64,000 nucleotides of DNA. It comes from Gordonia sp049847105 (GTDB lineage Bacteria > Actinomycetota > Actinomycetes > Mycobacteriales > Mycobacteriaceae). Position numbers and translations under genes: made by a program. The notes under the pieces were generated by a model. It saw only the letters and a program-made list of their open reading frames with translations. It made no database searches and was not told the DNA's origin. Of this stretch, positions 40,295 to 49,294 are shown piece by piece (position 1 is the first letter of the stretch; the number at the start of each line of letters is the position of its first letter). The DNA is taken from NCBI RefSeq assembly GCF_049847105.1, contig NZ_JBNCNS010000003.1:248001-312000 (forward strand). The letters run 5' to 3'.

Positions 40295-41155
40295 ATGGGG
40301 ACGTATGTGGTGACCGGCGCTGCGTCGGGCATCGGCAAGGCCTGCGCCGAGCGGCTGCGTGCGGCGGGCAACAGCGTGATCGGGGTCGACCTGCGAGATG
40401 TCGAGGTGATCGCGGATCTGTCGACCTCGGATGGCCGTCGAGCCGCGATCGCCGAGGTCGGCGATCTGGCCGGTGGGCGCCTCGACGGTGCGGTCATGGC
40501 AGCGGGACTCGGTCCCGGCGCAGGCCGCGAGCGCATGATCGCCGAGGTCAACGTTCTCGGCGTCACTGAACTCCTCGACTCCTGGGAGGCGGCGTTCGCC
40601 GCAGCCGGTGACGCCAAGGTCGTGGTCTTCGGCTCCAACTCGACCACCACGACGCCGATGGTGCCGAAACGAGCTGTCCGTCGCCTGATCGGCGGAGAAC
40701 TCGACGCGGCCGTGCGGCAGATCCGTCGCCGGAGAGGTGTCTCGGGCCCGGTCGCGTACGCCGCGTCGAAGATCGCGGTGACGCACTGGTGCCGGGCACG
40801 AGCGGTGAGCGACGGCTGGGCAGGCGCGGGTGTCCGTCTGAATGTGATCGCGCCGGGCCCGGTGATGACCCCCCTGCTGCAGTCTCAGCTCGACAGCGGA
40901 ACCGGGTCGCAGGTGCGGGCGTTTCCGCTGCCCAGTCGTCGGTTCGGCACGGCCGAGCAGATCGCCGAATGGGTCATGACGATGCTGTCGCCGGCCGCGG
41001 ACTTCCTGGTCGGGAGCGTGATCGTCGTCGACGGCGGTACCGATGCGCTCATCCGGCCGGGCGATTGGCCGCGGCCGTTGCCGTTGCGATCGGTTCCACG
41101 CTTCCTGTGGAGGATGTATCGGGCTCCACGCGAGGGCCGGGTGGCCCAGTACTAA
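40295..41155 (+). CDS. Short-chain dehydrogenase/reductase (SDR)
   Basis: 286 residues. TGAASGIGKACAERL, then a shortened strand-2 region VIGVDLRDVEVIADLS, YAASKIAVTHWCR (Tyr and Lys), LNVIAPGPVMTPLL, and FLVGSVIVVDGGTDAL. The 3-alpha-hydroxysteroid-dehydrogenase-like form (short central segment lacking a full NNAG: here MAAGLGPG) is recognisable. GAGGGAG before ATG 40295. Follows the MarR gene by 14 bases and precedes an NTF2-like gene, so these three may form an operon. Confidence 0.9.
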   Translation: MGTYVVTGAASGIGKACAERLRAAGNSVIGVDLRDVEVIADLSTSDGRRAAIAEVGDLAGGRLDGAVMAAGLGPGAGRERMIAEVNVLGVTELLDSWEAAFAAAGDAKVVVFGSNSTTTTPMVPKRAVRRLIGGELDAAVRQIRRRRGVSGPVAYAASKIAVTHWCRARAVSDGWAGAGVRLNVIAPGPVMTPLLQSQLDSGTGSQVRAFPLPSRRFGTAEQIAEWVMTMLSPAADFLVGSVIVVDGGTDALIRPGDWPRPLPLRSVPRFLWRMYRAPREGRVAQY

Positions 41156-41210
41156 GCTGTCACGTCGTCCCGATCTGCGGGTGCGACCGACCCGATCGAG
41201 AGGATCCGAG

Positions 41211-41609
41211 ATGCCGAGTTTCCGTGAGGCCATCGACGCCCGCGACCTGGACGCTGTGGAGGCGATGCTCGCCGACGACGTGGTGTTCCGCAGTCCCGTC
41301 GCGTTCAAGCCCTACGAGGGCAAGGCCATCACGTCGGCGATCCTGCGTGCGGTCGTCGAGGTGTTCGAGGACTTCCATTACGTGCGTGAGATCGGCGGCG
41401 CGGGCTCGGTCGATCACGCATTGGTGTTCGAGGCGAAGGTCGACGGCCTGGCCATCACGGGTTGCGACTTCCTGCACTTCGACGACGACGGGAAGATCGT
41501 CGACTTCATGGTGATGGTGCGCCCGCTCCGGGCCGCCGAGGCGCTGGCCCGCGAGATGGGCGCTCGCTTCGAGCAGATCGCGAGTTCGGCTGCGGCCGGC
41601 GAGAGATGA
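41211..41609 (+). CDS. NTF2-like/SnoaL-like protein
   Basis: 132 residues, alpha+beta barrel of the NTF2 superfamily (FREAIDARDLDAVEAMLADDVVFRSP, KAITSAILRAVVEVFEDF, CDFLHFDDDGKIVDFMVMVRPL). Such proteins act as isomerases, hydratases or accessory binding proteins for small hydrophobic molecules. ATG 41211 after GAGAGGA. It lies 55 bases after the SDR. Activity not predictable. Confidence 0.85.
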   Translation: MPSFREAIDARDLDAVEAMLADDVVFRSPVAFKPYEGKAITSAILRAVVEVFEDFHYVREIGGAGSVDHALVFEAKVDGLAITGCDFLHFDDDGKIVDFMVMVRPLRAAEALAREMGARFEQIASSAAAGER

Positions 41610-41643
41610 TGTCGCACCGGTCGGGCCTCACACCCGACCGGCC

Positions 41644-42306
41644 TCACACTCGACACGACAGCTCCATGGTGTCGTTTCCCTTGCCGGGGAAATTGACACT
41701 CGTGTAGCCGTTTTCGGGTAGCCGGACCCGCTCGAGGTAGTCGGCGGTATCGGGGCTCTCGGTGTTGTCGGCGACGATCAGTGCGCCGGTGGGTAACCGG
41801 GGCTCGAGTAGCTGCAGCACGGGCAGGTAGATCTCTTTCCATCCGTCCATGAACACGAAACCGATCTCGCCCTCCACGGTGGCGAGGGTCTCGAGGGCGT
41901 CACCGTCGAGCACGGTGATCACGTCGTCGAGTCCGACGTCGGCGAAGGTCGCCGATGCGGTCTCGATCTTCTTTGCGTTCAGCTCGGTGGTGTAGACGTG
42001 GCCGACACCGTTGTCCCGCACCGCCGCCGCGAGGTGAAGAGTCGAGATGCCGTAGGACATCCCGAATTCGACGACGGTGACCGGTCGGGTCGCACGGATC
42101 AGCGAGTACATGAGCCGGCCGGCCATCGGGCTCACGGGCATGTACCAGTCCTGTGCGGCATCGGCGCGTTCGGCAGCGGTCCCGACAGGCGCGCCGCGGG
42201 GACCGTCGGGTCGGCGTGGTGGTCGATCGGCGAACTGGGCGGTGGCCTGCTCGTACAACCGGGTGATCGTGCCGGCGACAGGGTCGGTGTCCATGGTGTT
42301 CGTCAT
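41644..42306 (-). CDS. O-methyltransferase, class I SAM-dependent
   Basis: 220 residues, O-methyltransferase family 3-like: VTVVEFGMSYGISTLHLAAAV (SAM motif I), VYTTELNAKKIETASATFADVG, FVFMDGWKEIYLPVLQLLEP (metal-binding Asp) and GALIVADNTESP. Members methylate catechols or similar small phenols with a divalent metal. Start ATG 42306. It is followed head-on by no near partner; the phosphodiesterase gene upstream reads the same way 9 bases away. Confidence 0.85.
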   Translation of the reverse strand: MTNTMDTDPVAGTITRLYEQATAQFADRPPRRPDGPRGAPVGTAAERADAAQDWYMPVSPMAGRLMYSLIRATRPVTVVEFGMSYGISTLHLAAAVRDNGVGHVYTTELNAKKIETASATFADVGLDDVITVLDGDALETLATVEGEIGFVFMDGWKEIYLPVLQLLEPRLPTGALIVADNTESPDTADYLERVRLPENGYTSVNFPGKGNDTMELSCRV

Positions 42307-42315
42307 GCCACCACG

Positions 42316-44319
42316 CTAACGAAACGAACCGGCCGCTCGCTGTGCGTTTGCTGTGTTGTCCCGCCAGCCGGCGAGCACCCGGTGCAGGGCTTCGGCTCCG
42401 TGCAACGGATTCGGGGGATCGGGCAATTCGACCGGATAGAGCAGGAACGGTGTGCTCTGCGGCCCGCCCATGCCGCCATGTGAGCCGACCTGTTCTTCGA
42501 ATGCCGCCACCTCGTCGGTCTCGGGCCAGTATGCGCCGCCGACCATGATGTCCGCGACGTTGTCGAAACCATCTGTCCGCGTGATCTTCTCGAGGGCGTC
42601 CGGGCCGAAACCACGTAGCGGGTCGGTGCCGGTCACCGCGCCGGTCGCGAGATCGACGGTCCCGCCGTCGCCGAGCACCACCGACCCGCTCCCGGGCCGG
42701 GAGATCAGCAGGAAGCCGATACCGGGATGGTGGCGTAGGGCATCGACGAGACCCGGATACACGGCCTCGATCGACGCGGTGTCGGCACGACCCGGGATGG
42801 CCGGAAAGCTGATCAGTCCGAGGTTTCCGGAACCGAGCACCACCGGGGCGTCGGTGGTGACGGCCGGTTCCTCCGGCAGGTTCGACGGGCGGAGGCTCGC
42901 GGTTGCGTAGAGCTGGCCCTCGGCATAGGTCCGGTGGGAGTCGTCGTCGGTCTGCGGGTGCGCAGGATCTCCGCACAGGCGGTGTACCAGTTGGGGCAGG
43001 CTCTCCCCGTATCGGTCGGCGAATGTGGCGCCCTGGCTCTGGCCGTGGTCGGAGAGGAGCACCACGTGGTAATCGCGGTCGGCCTGCTCGACCACGGCAG
43101 ACAGCAGGCGCACCGTCTCGTCGATCTTGGTCAGCACCGCAAGGGTTTCCGGCCGCGAGATGCCGGAGTGGTGGGACACCTCGTCGTAGCCGATCAGATC
43201 CGCGTAGATGATGCCGCGGCCGTCGATGAGGTCGCGGACCACCGTCGCCACGGTGACATCGGTGGCAACGACTGTGGTGAAGGCGCGGACGAACGGATAC
43301 ACGCCACCTCGTGGCACCCGCGGCCGGATGTCGCGACGGCGCTGGTGCAACGACTGCCGGAGCTCACGCTGGATCTCGGCGATCATCCGGACGACGGTGC
43401 GCAGGGCGCTCGACGGGTCGACGAAATAGGACGAGTAGCCGGCCCCGCCGCCGAGCCGCGCACCGCGCATACGGCTGACCACGAGGACGTTGTCGTCGGC
43501 ACCACCGGTGAACAGGTTGCCGCGACTGGCGCCATCGACCGCGAGCAGACCCGGCAGATCCGCGCGTTCGAACTCACGTTGCTCGTTGTCCCGGGGATTG
43601 CTGAACACCGAGATCGTCCCGGACGCCTTGTCGAACCACCGGAACGCAGGCACGTTGTGATTCGATCCGTGCAGGATGCCGAGCTGGGACGCCCCGGTCT
43701 GGCTGCTCCAATCGGTGTGCCAGGGCACCAGCCGATGGGACTCCCGAACCAGTTTCGCGATGGTCGGGGTCACGCCGTCGGCGATCGCACGTCGCAAGAC
43801 CTCGTGTCCGAGGCCGTCGATCTGCAGGCACAGCAGTCCCGGCACCTCCGACGACCCGGACGTGTGGCGTCGCCGGAATCGCTGCCGACGGACCTGCATC
43901 AGCCGATAGGACGTATCCGATCGTGAGGCGATGATGCCGCCGACGACCGATGTGAACAGCGACAGCAGGGCGGCCATGACGAAGAGGTCGAAGGTGCGGT
44001 CGACGGTTGCCACCGGAACCAACACCAGCGACAGCATCAGCAGCAGGCCGTTCGCCACGAAGACGAGGAGGAACAGCACCACCGGGCCGATCCACGACAT
44101 CGCACGGACGATCACCGGCCAGAGAATCGCGGTGAGCAGACCGAACACCAATGCGAGGACGAGTGCGGCCGGCAGGGTGGTGGTGTGTCCGTCCACGGTG
44201 ACCGAGTCGAGTGTGACGCCTCCGAACGCCATGTCGAGGACCAGCATGGCCAGAGCGGAGGTCAGCCACAGCACGATCAACTCGATCGCGATGCCGATGG
44301 CTCGTGCGGTGCTGCGCAT
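42316..44319 (-). CDS. Holin-like membrane domain fused to alkaline-phosphatase-family hydrolase
   Basis: 667 residues. Residues 1-145 contain four hydrophobic segments of the phage-holin-4/YvlD type (VLALVFGLLTAILWPVIVRA, NGLLLMLSLVLVPVATVD). From about 160 a type I phosphodiesterase/nucleotide pyrophosphatase-like domain follows: LLCLQIDGLGHEVLRRAI, HTDWSSQTGASQLGILHG (nucleophile Thr/Ser region), IIYADLIGYDEVSHHSG, LLSDHGQSQGATF (metal-binding Asp-His). The hydrolase should face the membrane surface and act on a phosphate diester or monoester, perhaps a lipid-linked one. ATG 44319. Confidence 0.85.
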   Translation of the reverse strand: MRSTARAIGIAIELIVLWLTSALAMLVLDMAFGGVTLDSVTVDGHTTTLPAALVLALVFGLLTAILWPVIVRAMSWIGPVVLFLLVFVANGLLLMLSLVLVPVATVDRTFDLFVMAALLSLFTSVVGGIIASRSDTSYRLMQVRRQRFRRRHTSGSSEVPGLLCLQIDGLGHEVLRRAIADGVTPTIAKLVRESHRLVPWHTDWSSQTGASQLGILHGSNHNVPAFRWFDKASGTISVFSNPRDNEQREFERADLPGLLAVDGASRGNLFTGGADDNVLVVSRMRGARLGGGAGYSSYFVDPSSALRTVVRMIAEIQRELRQSLHQRRRDIRPRVPRGGVYPFVRAFTTVVATDVTVATVVRDLIDGRGIIYADLIGYDEVSHHSGISRPETLAVLTKIDETVRLLSAVVEQADRDYHVVLLSDHGQSQGATFADRYGESLPQLVHRLCGDPAHPQTDDDSHRTYAEGQLYATASLRPSNLPEEPAVTTDAPVVLGSGNLGLISFPAIPGRADTASIEAVYPGLVDALRHHPGIGFLLISRPGSGSVVLGDGGTVDLATGAVTGTDPLRGFGPDALEKITRTDGFDNVADIMVGGAYWPETDEVAAFEEQVGSHGGMGGPQSTPFLLYPVELPDPPNPLHGAEALHRVLAGWRDNTANAQRAAGSFR

Positions 44320-44353
44320 GGCGTCCTTTCGCTTGCCTTGGGATCGTAATGGG

Positions 44354-45148
44354 ATGAACGGCACACCGGAGGACCGAGCCGGGCATCGGTCCTGGATGCG
44401 ATGGCTCGGGCACGCGACCACCTTGATCTCTGATCGTGGGACGGCGGTGCTGACCGATCCGGTCCTGACGGCCCGGGTGGCGCACCTTCGACGCCGTCGC
44501 GGGCCGATCCCCGACGACGCCGTGGTGGCGGCCGCCGACGTGGTGGCGCTCTCCCATCTCCACGCCGATCACCTGCACCTACCGTCGTTGCGCATGCTCG
44601 ACGGCGACGTCCCGATCGTGCTTCCGCGTCATGCCCCGGATGCGCTGCCGTCGCTTCGGGAGTTCGGGGCACGGCTCATCGAGGTCGACGCGGGCGACGA
44701 GGTACCGATGGGCGACATCGTCATCCGCGTGGTGCCCGCCGAACACGACGGCCGCCGCTGGCGACGCGGCCCGCACCTGACGTCCGCGCTCGGCTATGTC
44801 GTCGTCGGCGACTCGACAACGTACTTCGCCGGGGACACCGACCTCTACGCCGACCTCGGGGACTGGGTGCGCGAGCCCGATCTGGCACTGCTCCCGGTCG
44901 GCGGGTGGGGTCCGACTCTGGGGGCCGGGCACCTGAATCCGGTTCGCGCGGTGACCGCCGCCGAGATGATCGGTGCACGACGAGCGGTACCGATCCACTA
45001 CGGAACCCTGTGGCCGATCGGCCTCGACCAGATGCGACCCGGGCTGTTCCATGATCCGGGAGCCGAATTCGTCCGCGAGGCCGTCGAACACGGTGTCGCG
45101 GCAACCGAACTGGCGCCCGGCGATCGGATCGTCATCGGCGACGACTGA
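44354..45148 (+). CDS. MBL-fold metallo-hydrolase (UlaG/NAPE-PLD-like)
   Basis: 264 residues. WLGHATTLISDRGTAVLTDPVL, then the metal motif ALSHLHADHLHLPSL (HxHxDH), FAGDTDLYADLGDW and IHYGTLWPIG complete the metallo-beta-lactamase fold. The pattern resembles phospholipase-D-like NAPE-PLD and UlaG lactonases. ATG 44354 lies 34 bases from the divergent holin/phosphodiesterase start, so the promoters must overlap. A shared phospholipid substrate is tempting but unproven. Confidence 0.85.
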   Translation: MNGTPEDRAGHRSWMRWLGHATTLISDRGTAVLTDPVLTARVAHLRRRRGPIPDDAVVAAADVVALSHLHADHLHLPSLRMLDGDVPIVLPRHAPDALPSLREFGARLIEVDAGDEVPMGDIVIRVVPAEHDGRRWRRGPHLTSALGYVVVGDSTTYFAGDTDLYADLGDWVREPDLALLPVGGWGPTLGAGHLNPVRAVTAAEMIGARRAVPIHYGTLWPIGLDQMRPGLFHDPGAEFVREAVEHGVAATELAPGDRIVIGDD

Positions 45149-45175
45149 TCCGCCCTGCCGGTCGCCCTCCGCGCG

Positions 45176-45961
45176 TCAGGTTCCGGCGGGCAACGTGGTG
45201 AAATCGGGGGAGCGGCCTTCGGCGAAGGCGGTGAGCGCCTCGGTGTTCGCCGGGCCGCCCATCAACTCGGCGAAGGCCGCGTTCTCGCGGTCACGGGCCG
45301 CATCGATCTGATCCCGGATGGGTTCGGTCATCGTTCGCTTCACCGCGATCAGACTGGAGATCGGCTGCTGCGCAAGTTGTTCGGCGTGTGCAGTCGCGAC
45401 GTCGAGAAGCTTCTCCGGCGCGCAGAGGCGCCACGCCAAGCCGATGTCCACGGCCTGCTCGGCCGAGATCCACTCCGAGGACATCAGCACCCAGGCTGCA
45501 TCTTGCCGACCGAGCAGACGGGGCAGCAGGTAGGAGGACGCCGCCTCGGGTGCGACCCCGAGGCTGGTGAACGGGCACTTGAACCGCGCGGCGGTCGACA
45601 CGAAGGCGAGATCGGCGAAGCCGAGGATGGTGGTACCCAGCCCGAGGCCGAGTCCGTTGACCGCGCAGATCAGGGGTTTGGGAAACGCGACCAGCGCGTC
45701 GATCAGACCAGGGAATCCGTATCGCCCCGGCACGAAGTCGGGATCGCCGACGCGTTGCGCCATCTCCTTCAGATCCGTTCCGGCGGTGAAGGCCCGGCCG
45801 GTGCCGGTCAGGAGAACGACGGCGACCTCGGGATCGTCGGCGGCGTCGATGAGTGCCTGTGCGGTGGCATCGTAGAGCGCCTCATCGAACGCATTGAGGG
45901 CGTCGGGGCGGTTGAATGTCAGTGTGCGTACCCGATTGTGGGTCTCGACGAGCAGATTCAT
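45176..45961 (-). CDS. Enoyl-CoA hydratase/isomerase family protein
   Basis: 261 residues, crotonase fold. RVRTLTFNRPDALNAFDEAL, TGTGRAFTAGTDLKEMA (oxyanion hole), AVNGLGLGLGTTILGFADLAF and FTSLGVAPEAASSYLLPRLLG are conserved; the PEAASS glutamate is one catalytic residue. It would hydrate or isomerise enoyl-CoA in fatty-acid or related degradation. Convergent with the MBL gene. Start ATG 45961; the 145 bases upstream have no gene. Confidence 0.9.
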   Translation of the reverse strand: MNLLVETHNRVRTLTFNRPDALNAFDEALYDATAQALIDAADDPEVAVVLLTGTGRAFTAGTDLKEMAQRVGDPDFVPGRYGFPGLIDALVAFPKPLICAVNGLGLGLGTTILGFADLAFVSTAARFKCPFTSLGVAPEAASSYLLPRLLGRQDAAWVLMSSEWISAEQAVDIGLAWRLCAPEKLLDVATAHAEQLAQQPISSLIAVKRTMTEPIRDQIDAARDRENAAFAELMGGPANTEALTAFAEGRSPDFTTLPAGT

Positions 45962-46106
45962 CGGCCGGCTTTCGTGGTGGAAACGACCGTGCGGGAAATC
46001 CGACGAGGGGATTTGTACCCTCCGGGCCGCCGAGATCGTGTGAAGGCGGAGGTGTTCAGGATCAGGTGCAATGTCACCGTTGAATCGTAACGTGGCGGGT
46101 CATCAG

Positions 46107-46525
46107 TCACCGGACGCTGTCAGCTGGGCTGGATGCCCGATCGATCAGGTGTGACGCGTGGTCGAGAATGCTCTGCAAGCTGAATTCGAAACTGCGATCC
46201 TGCCGGACGTGCTCAGCGTGTCCGCGCGTCTCGATGGCCGTTTGTGCAAGGTTGGGACTGTCCTGAAGACGAGCCACCGCGACGGAACCAAGGAGGTGAA
46301 ACCGCAGAGCCGAGAGAACTCGGCAGGCATCGTCGGGAGGCAGTTGTGCGGCTGCGAGTCGCGCCAATGCGCATTCGATGTGTTGTGCTTCGAGCTTCGA
46401 GGGTCGAGAGATCGGATGGGCCCTGATCACCAGCAGGTCGGCGAAGACTCGGTTGGCGAGAAGGTCGCTGCGCACCGTGTGAACGTAGTCAGACAGGGAA
46501 CTCCGCCAATTGCCTTGCGCCGCGC
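46107..46525 (-). pseudogene. TetR-family regulator, C-terminal remnant
   Basis: The minus-strand frame reads AAQGNWRSSLSDYVHTVRSD then LLANRVFADLLVIRAHPISR and ends with SHLIDRASSP. This fits the ligand/dimerisation half of a TetR protein (a GDWRESLRDYVHTVR-type region) but the DNA-binding half is absent: upstream the frame runs straight into a palindrome at 46526 and then into the 3' end of the amidohydrolase gene. There is an ATG at 46475. I treat it as a 5'-deleted gene. Confidence 0.6.
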
Positions 46526-46552
46526 CGATTACCGTATACCTTACGGTAATCG
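46526..46552. promoter_or_regulatory. Palindrome CGATTACCGTA-N5-TACGGTAATCG
   Basis: Eleven-base perfect arms with a TACCT centre. The sequence is that of a typical TetR operator, and it sits directly against the truncated TetR reading frame with no room for a start codon and HTH. The operator appears to have been joined to the middle of the gene by a deletion. Confidence 0.6.
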
Positions 46553-46571
46553 GTTGTAGTGATTCGGGTGA

Positions 46572-47981
46572 TCACGGATACGCGACGATTCCGTCAATGA
46601 CAGTGGCGACCACGTCGACGGACGTCGGGTTGCGACGGACGTCTTCCGGTGCGCCGCGGACGACGGCCAGGTCGGCGACTGCGCCGGGCTCGATGGCGCG
46701 GGGAACCGTGGGCTGTTCTGGTGTGCCCCAGAACAAGCCGAGCGCCGTGGCGGGAGAGACGGTTTCGAGTGGGTCGCGGCCGGAGTGGTCGATGGTGGCC
46801 GCGTGGATCGCCGTCCAGGGGTCCGAGCCGCCGAACGGGGCGTCTGTCCCGGCGGCGACGTGGATCCCGGCTGCCAGCAGGCTCCCCAGCCGCCAGAGGT
46901 CGGCCTGTTCGTCGGCGGGGACCTCGACGCGATACTGCTCGGCCCTCTCGAACGGGAAGTTCGGCTGCGTGATGACGGGTATCCGGTGATCGCGCAGCCA
47001 GTCGAAGCATTCCGCAGGGATGATGGCGCCGTGTTCGATCCGGTCGCCGGGCAGCACGCCTGCGCCGTCCAGAGCGGTCATCGTGACGATGAGTTGTAGA
47101 CGCGTGACGCAATGCACGGCCACCGGTTTCCCGGATCTGTGGATCTCCCTCATGGCCTCGGTGAGTTCGGGAAGCGTCGGCAGCCGGTCGTCATCGAGGA
47201 GGATCTTGGTCGCTCCCAGGGTGAATGTTGTCGGCCGGCCCGGCGTCTGGTGGCCCGGCGGCCGGATGTCCGGGGTGCTCATGCAGTGGACGCGCTGCAC
47301 GATGTCGCCCGAGCGCACCGCCGCGGCGAGGGCGTCGATCGACGACTGTGAGAGATCGGGAGTGGCCTCGGTGAACCCGGTGACACCGCGTGCGGCCGCA
47401 CGCCGGCTCATGGTTGCCAGGTCGGGCGGCGGCGACGGCATGGTGGCGCCGAGCCGGTCGCCCAGCCAGGAATCCATCCGCCAGAGGCGGCCGGTGGGAT
47501 TGCCTGCGGCATCACGCTCCACGCCGGGGAGAGTGCACGCATCGACTCCCACTTCCCGGCAGGCCGCACTGTTCAGAATCCACAGGGCGCCGGAGCGGTG
47601 CTGGACCCGGACCGGGCGTTCGGCGACCGTGGTGTCGAGAACTCCGCGTGTGAGTGGGCCGGCCACGGATTCGTGATAGCCGTAGGCGCGCAACCACTCT
47701 CCTGGCAGCGTGCGTAGATCCGCGGCCTGCAGTACGGCGCGCAGGTCATCGTCGGATTGCACGTCCGGCGGCCCGACCCGGATGGAGCCGGCAGTGGCTG
47801 CGAGGGAGCGAAGGTGGAGGTGGTGGTCGTGCAGGCCCGGCATCACCCAGCAGTCCGAGGCGTCGAGGTCGTGCTCGCCTGCCTGGGGGCGCAGGCGCGA
47901 GTCGACCTCGGTGATGAGTCCGTCGTCGCAGCGGACATCGACGACCCCCCGGTCGAGGGTGCAGGCGTTGCGGATCAGCAT
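46572..47981 (-). CDS. Amidohydrolase family 3 (YtcJ-like) metal-dependent hydrolase
   Basis: 469 residues. VMPGLHDHHLHLRSLAA is the HxH metal motif; VAVHCVTRLQLIVTMTAL, DRIEHGAIIPAECFDWLRD (HG) and VAAGTDAPFGGSDPWTAIHAAT (catalytic Asp) complete the fold. It hydrolyses an amide or cyclic ureide of unknown identity. ATG 47981 overlaps the CoA-transferase stop by 7 bases, giving an operon TetR-CoA transferase-amidohydrolase. The palindrome at 46526 lies just after its stop. Confidence 0.85.
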   Translation of the reverse strand: MLIRNACTLDRGVVDVRCDDGLITEVDSRLRPQAGEHDLDASDCWVMPGLHDHHLHLRSLAATAGSIRVGPPDVQSDDDLRAVLQAADLRTLPGEWLRAYGYHESVAGPLTRGVLDTTVAERPVRVQHRSGALWILNSAACREVGVDACTLPGVERDAAGNPTGRLWRMDSWLGDRLGATMPSPPPDLATMSRRAAARGVTGFTEATPDLSQSSIDALAAAVRSGDIVQRVHCMSTPDIRPPGHQTPGRPTTFTLGATKILLDDDRLPTLPELTEAMREIHRSGKPVAVHCVTRLQLIVTMTALDGAGVLPGDRIEHGAIIPAECFDWLRDHRIPVITQPNFPFERAEQYRVEVPADEQADLWRLGSLLAAGIHVAAGTDAPFGGSDPWTAIHAATIDHSGRDPLETVSPATALGLFWGTPEQPTVPRAIEPGAVADLAVVRGAPEDVRRNPTSVDVVATVIDGIVAYP

Positions 47982-49294
47982 GGGAGACCCGATGCCGTGG
48001 GGGCGCGGACGGGACTGTGGCGCCGCTCGTGCGAACACTCGACCGCCCATCCGCCACCGCCGTCGTCGCGGACGACATGTTCTCCCGGACAGGCGAGTTC
48101 GGCGGTGGTGAACGAGGCGACGGTGTCGACCATCGACAGATCGATCAGAACGCCGCCGCCCGCTTCCGCCGCCGCGGCCGTCGCGAGTGCCGCGGTGATC
48201 CCCGACAGCGGATCCGCGATCGCATCTGCGCAGAATGCCGGTTGGTCGCCGTGCCAGCCGACGAGGCCACCACCGACCGCGGCGTCGTCCCCGAAGTTCA
48301 CCTGCATGGGCCTCGATCGGCCGCCCCCGGTGATGCTGACCCAGATCTTCCCGGGTCGGTGCGTCAGGCGGTCGGGCGAGAGCCCGAGCCGCTCGAGGGC
48401 GCGCGGGCGGGAGGCCTCGATGACGATGTCGGCAGCATCGATCAGGTGCGCCAACTGATCCCGGCCCTCGTCGGAGGTGAAGTCGACGGCTCGGAACTCC
48501 TGTCCGCGGTGCAGCCACTCGAAGAACACCGGGTCGCCGATGCGGGCGCCGTCGGGACGCCCGGTGCTCTCGACCTTGATCACCCGGGCGCCGGCCCGGT
48601 TCAGCACGCCGCCACACAGCGGGCCCGCCCAGAGGGACGAGAGATCGACAACCGTCGCACCGCTGATGGCGAGAGTGGGCGTCCGGGAGGCGATGTCGGT
48701 CACCTGGAAGGGGAGTGGTGCCTGCTCGGCGTGTTCTGGAGAAGCGTCGAGTACCGCAGCCGCGACACCCAGCAGTTGCGCCTGGTCAACGACATCGGAC
48801 GCGGCGGTTCGGGCGGCGAAGTCCGTCAGATCCTGCCATGGGTCGTCGGTTCCCCGGTCCCCGATGATGGCCGGAACCGATGCCACATCATCTGGGCGAC
48901 AGAGGGATATCGCGATCCACTGGTCGGCCGCGCGGATCAGCCTGGTCATGCCGCCCGCAGAGATCTGGCCGTTCCGGTGCAACCCGCGCAGGGCGGCGCG
49001 GGCGCCGATCACGGCCCCGGCGTCGAGGTGGACGGCGTCGCCGGCGAGGCCGGTCAGGCGGGCGAGCTCACCCACGGCGACGTCGAGCACCCCGTACGCT
49101 GCGGCGGGTGAGATGAGCGGGGCTGCCGACGAGACGCCGGTCAGCTCCATGCCGCCGCTGCCTGCCCACTGCAGGACGGCACACCCGGGAGCCGAATGGT
49201 CGAGGGTCGGTATCGCGTCGCGAGACGTGCTCGGCCACCACGTGTTCAGCCATCGGGAGACGATGGCCGACGGCATGCGGTGCTCGATGGTCAC
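47975..49294 (-). CDS. CaiB/BaiF-type CoA transferase
   Basis: 439 residues. The class III CoA-transferase pattern is clear from about residue 210: GATVVDLSSLWAGPLCGGVLNRAGARVIKVES, GRPDGARIGDPVFFEWLHRG, FTSDEGRDQLAHLIDAADIVIEASRPRALERLGL, and KIWVSITGGGRS. The N-terminal 200 residues look like a second, weaker half of the same fold, as in two-domain members. It would move CoA between organic acids. GTG 49294 overlaps the TetR stop. A degradation operon with amidohydrolase and VOC genes is likely. Confidence 0.8.
   Translation of the reverse strand: MTIEHRMPSAIVSRWLNTWWPSTSRDAIPTLDHSAPGCAVLQWAGSGGMELTGVSSAAPLISPAAAYGVLDVAVGELARLTGLAGDAVHLDAGAVIGARAALRGLHRNGQISAGGMTRLIRAADQWIAISLCRPDDVASVPAIIGDRGTDDPWQDLTDFAARTAASDVVDQAQLLGVAAAVLDASPEHAEQAPLPFQVTDIASRTPTLAISGATVVDLSSLWAGPLCGGVLNRAGARVIKVESTGRPDGARIGDPVFFEWLHRGQEFRAVDFTSDEGRDQLAHLIDAADIVIEASRPRALERLGLSPDRLTHRPGKIWVSITGGGRSRPMQVNFGDDAAVGGGLVGWHGDQPAFCADAIADPLSGITAALATAAAAEAGGGVLIDLSMVDTVASFTTAELACPGEHVVRDDGGGGWAVECSHERRHSPVRAPTASGLPC

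Noticed and set aside
46649..48458. Several plus-strand frames over the amidohydrolase and CoA transferase
   Set aside because: Low-complexity Arg/Gly text; real genes are on the minus strand.
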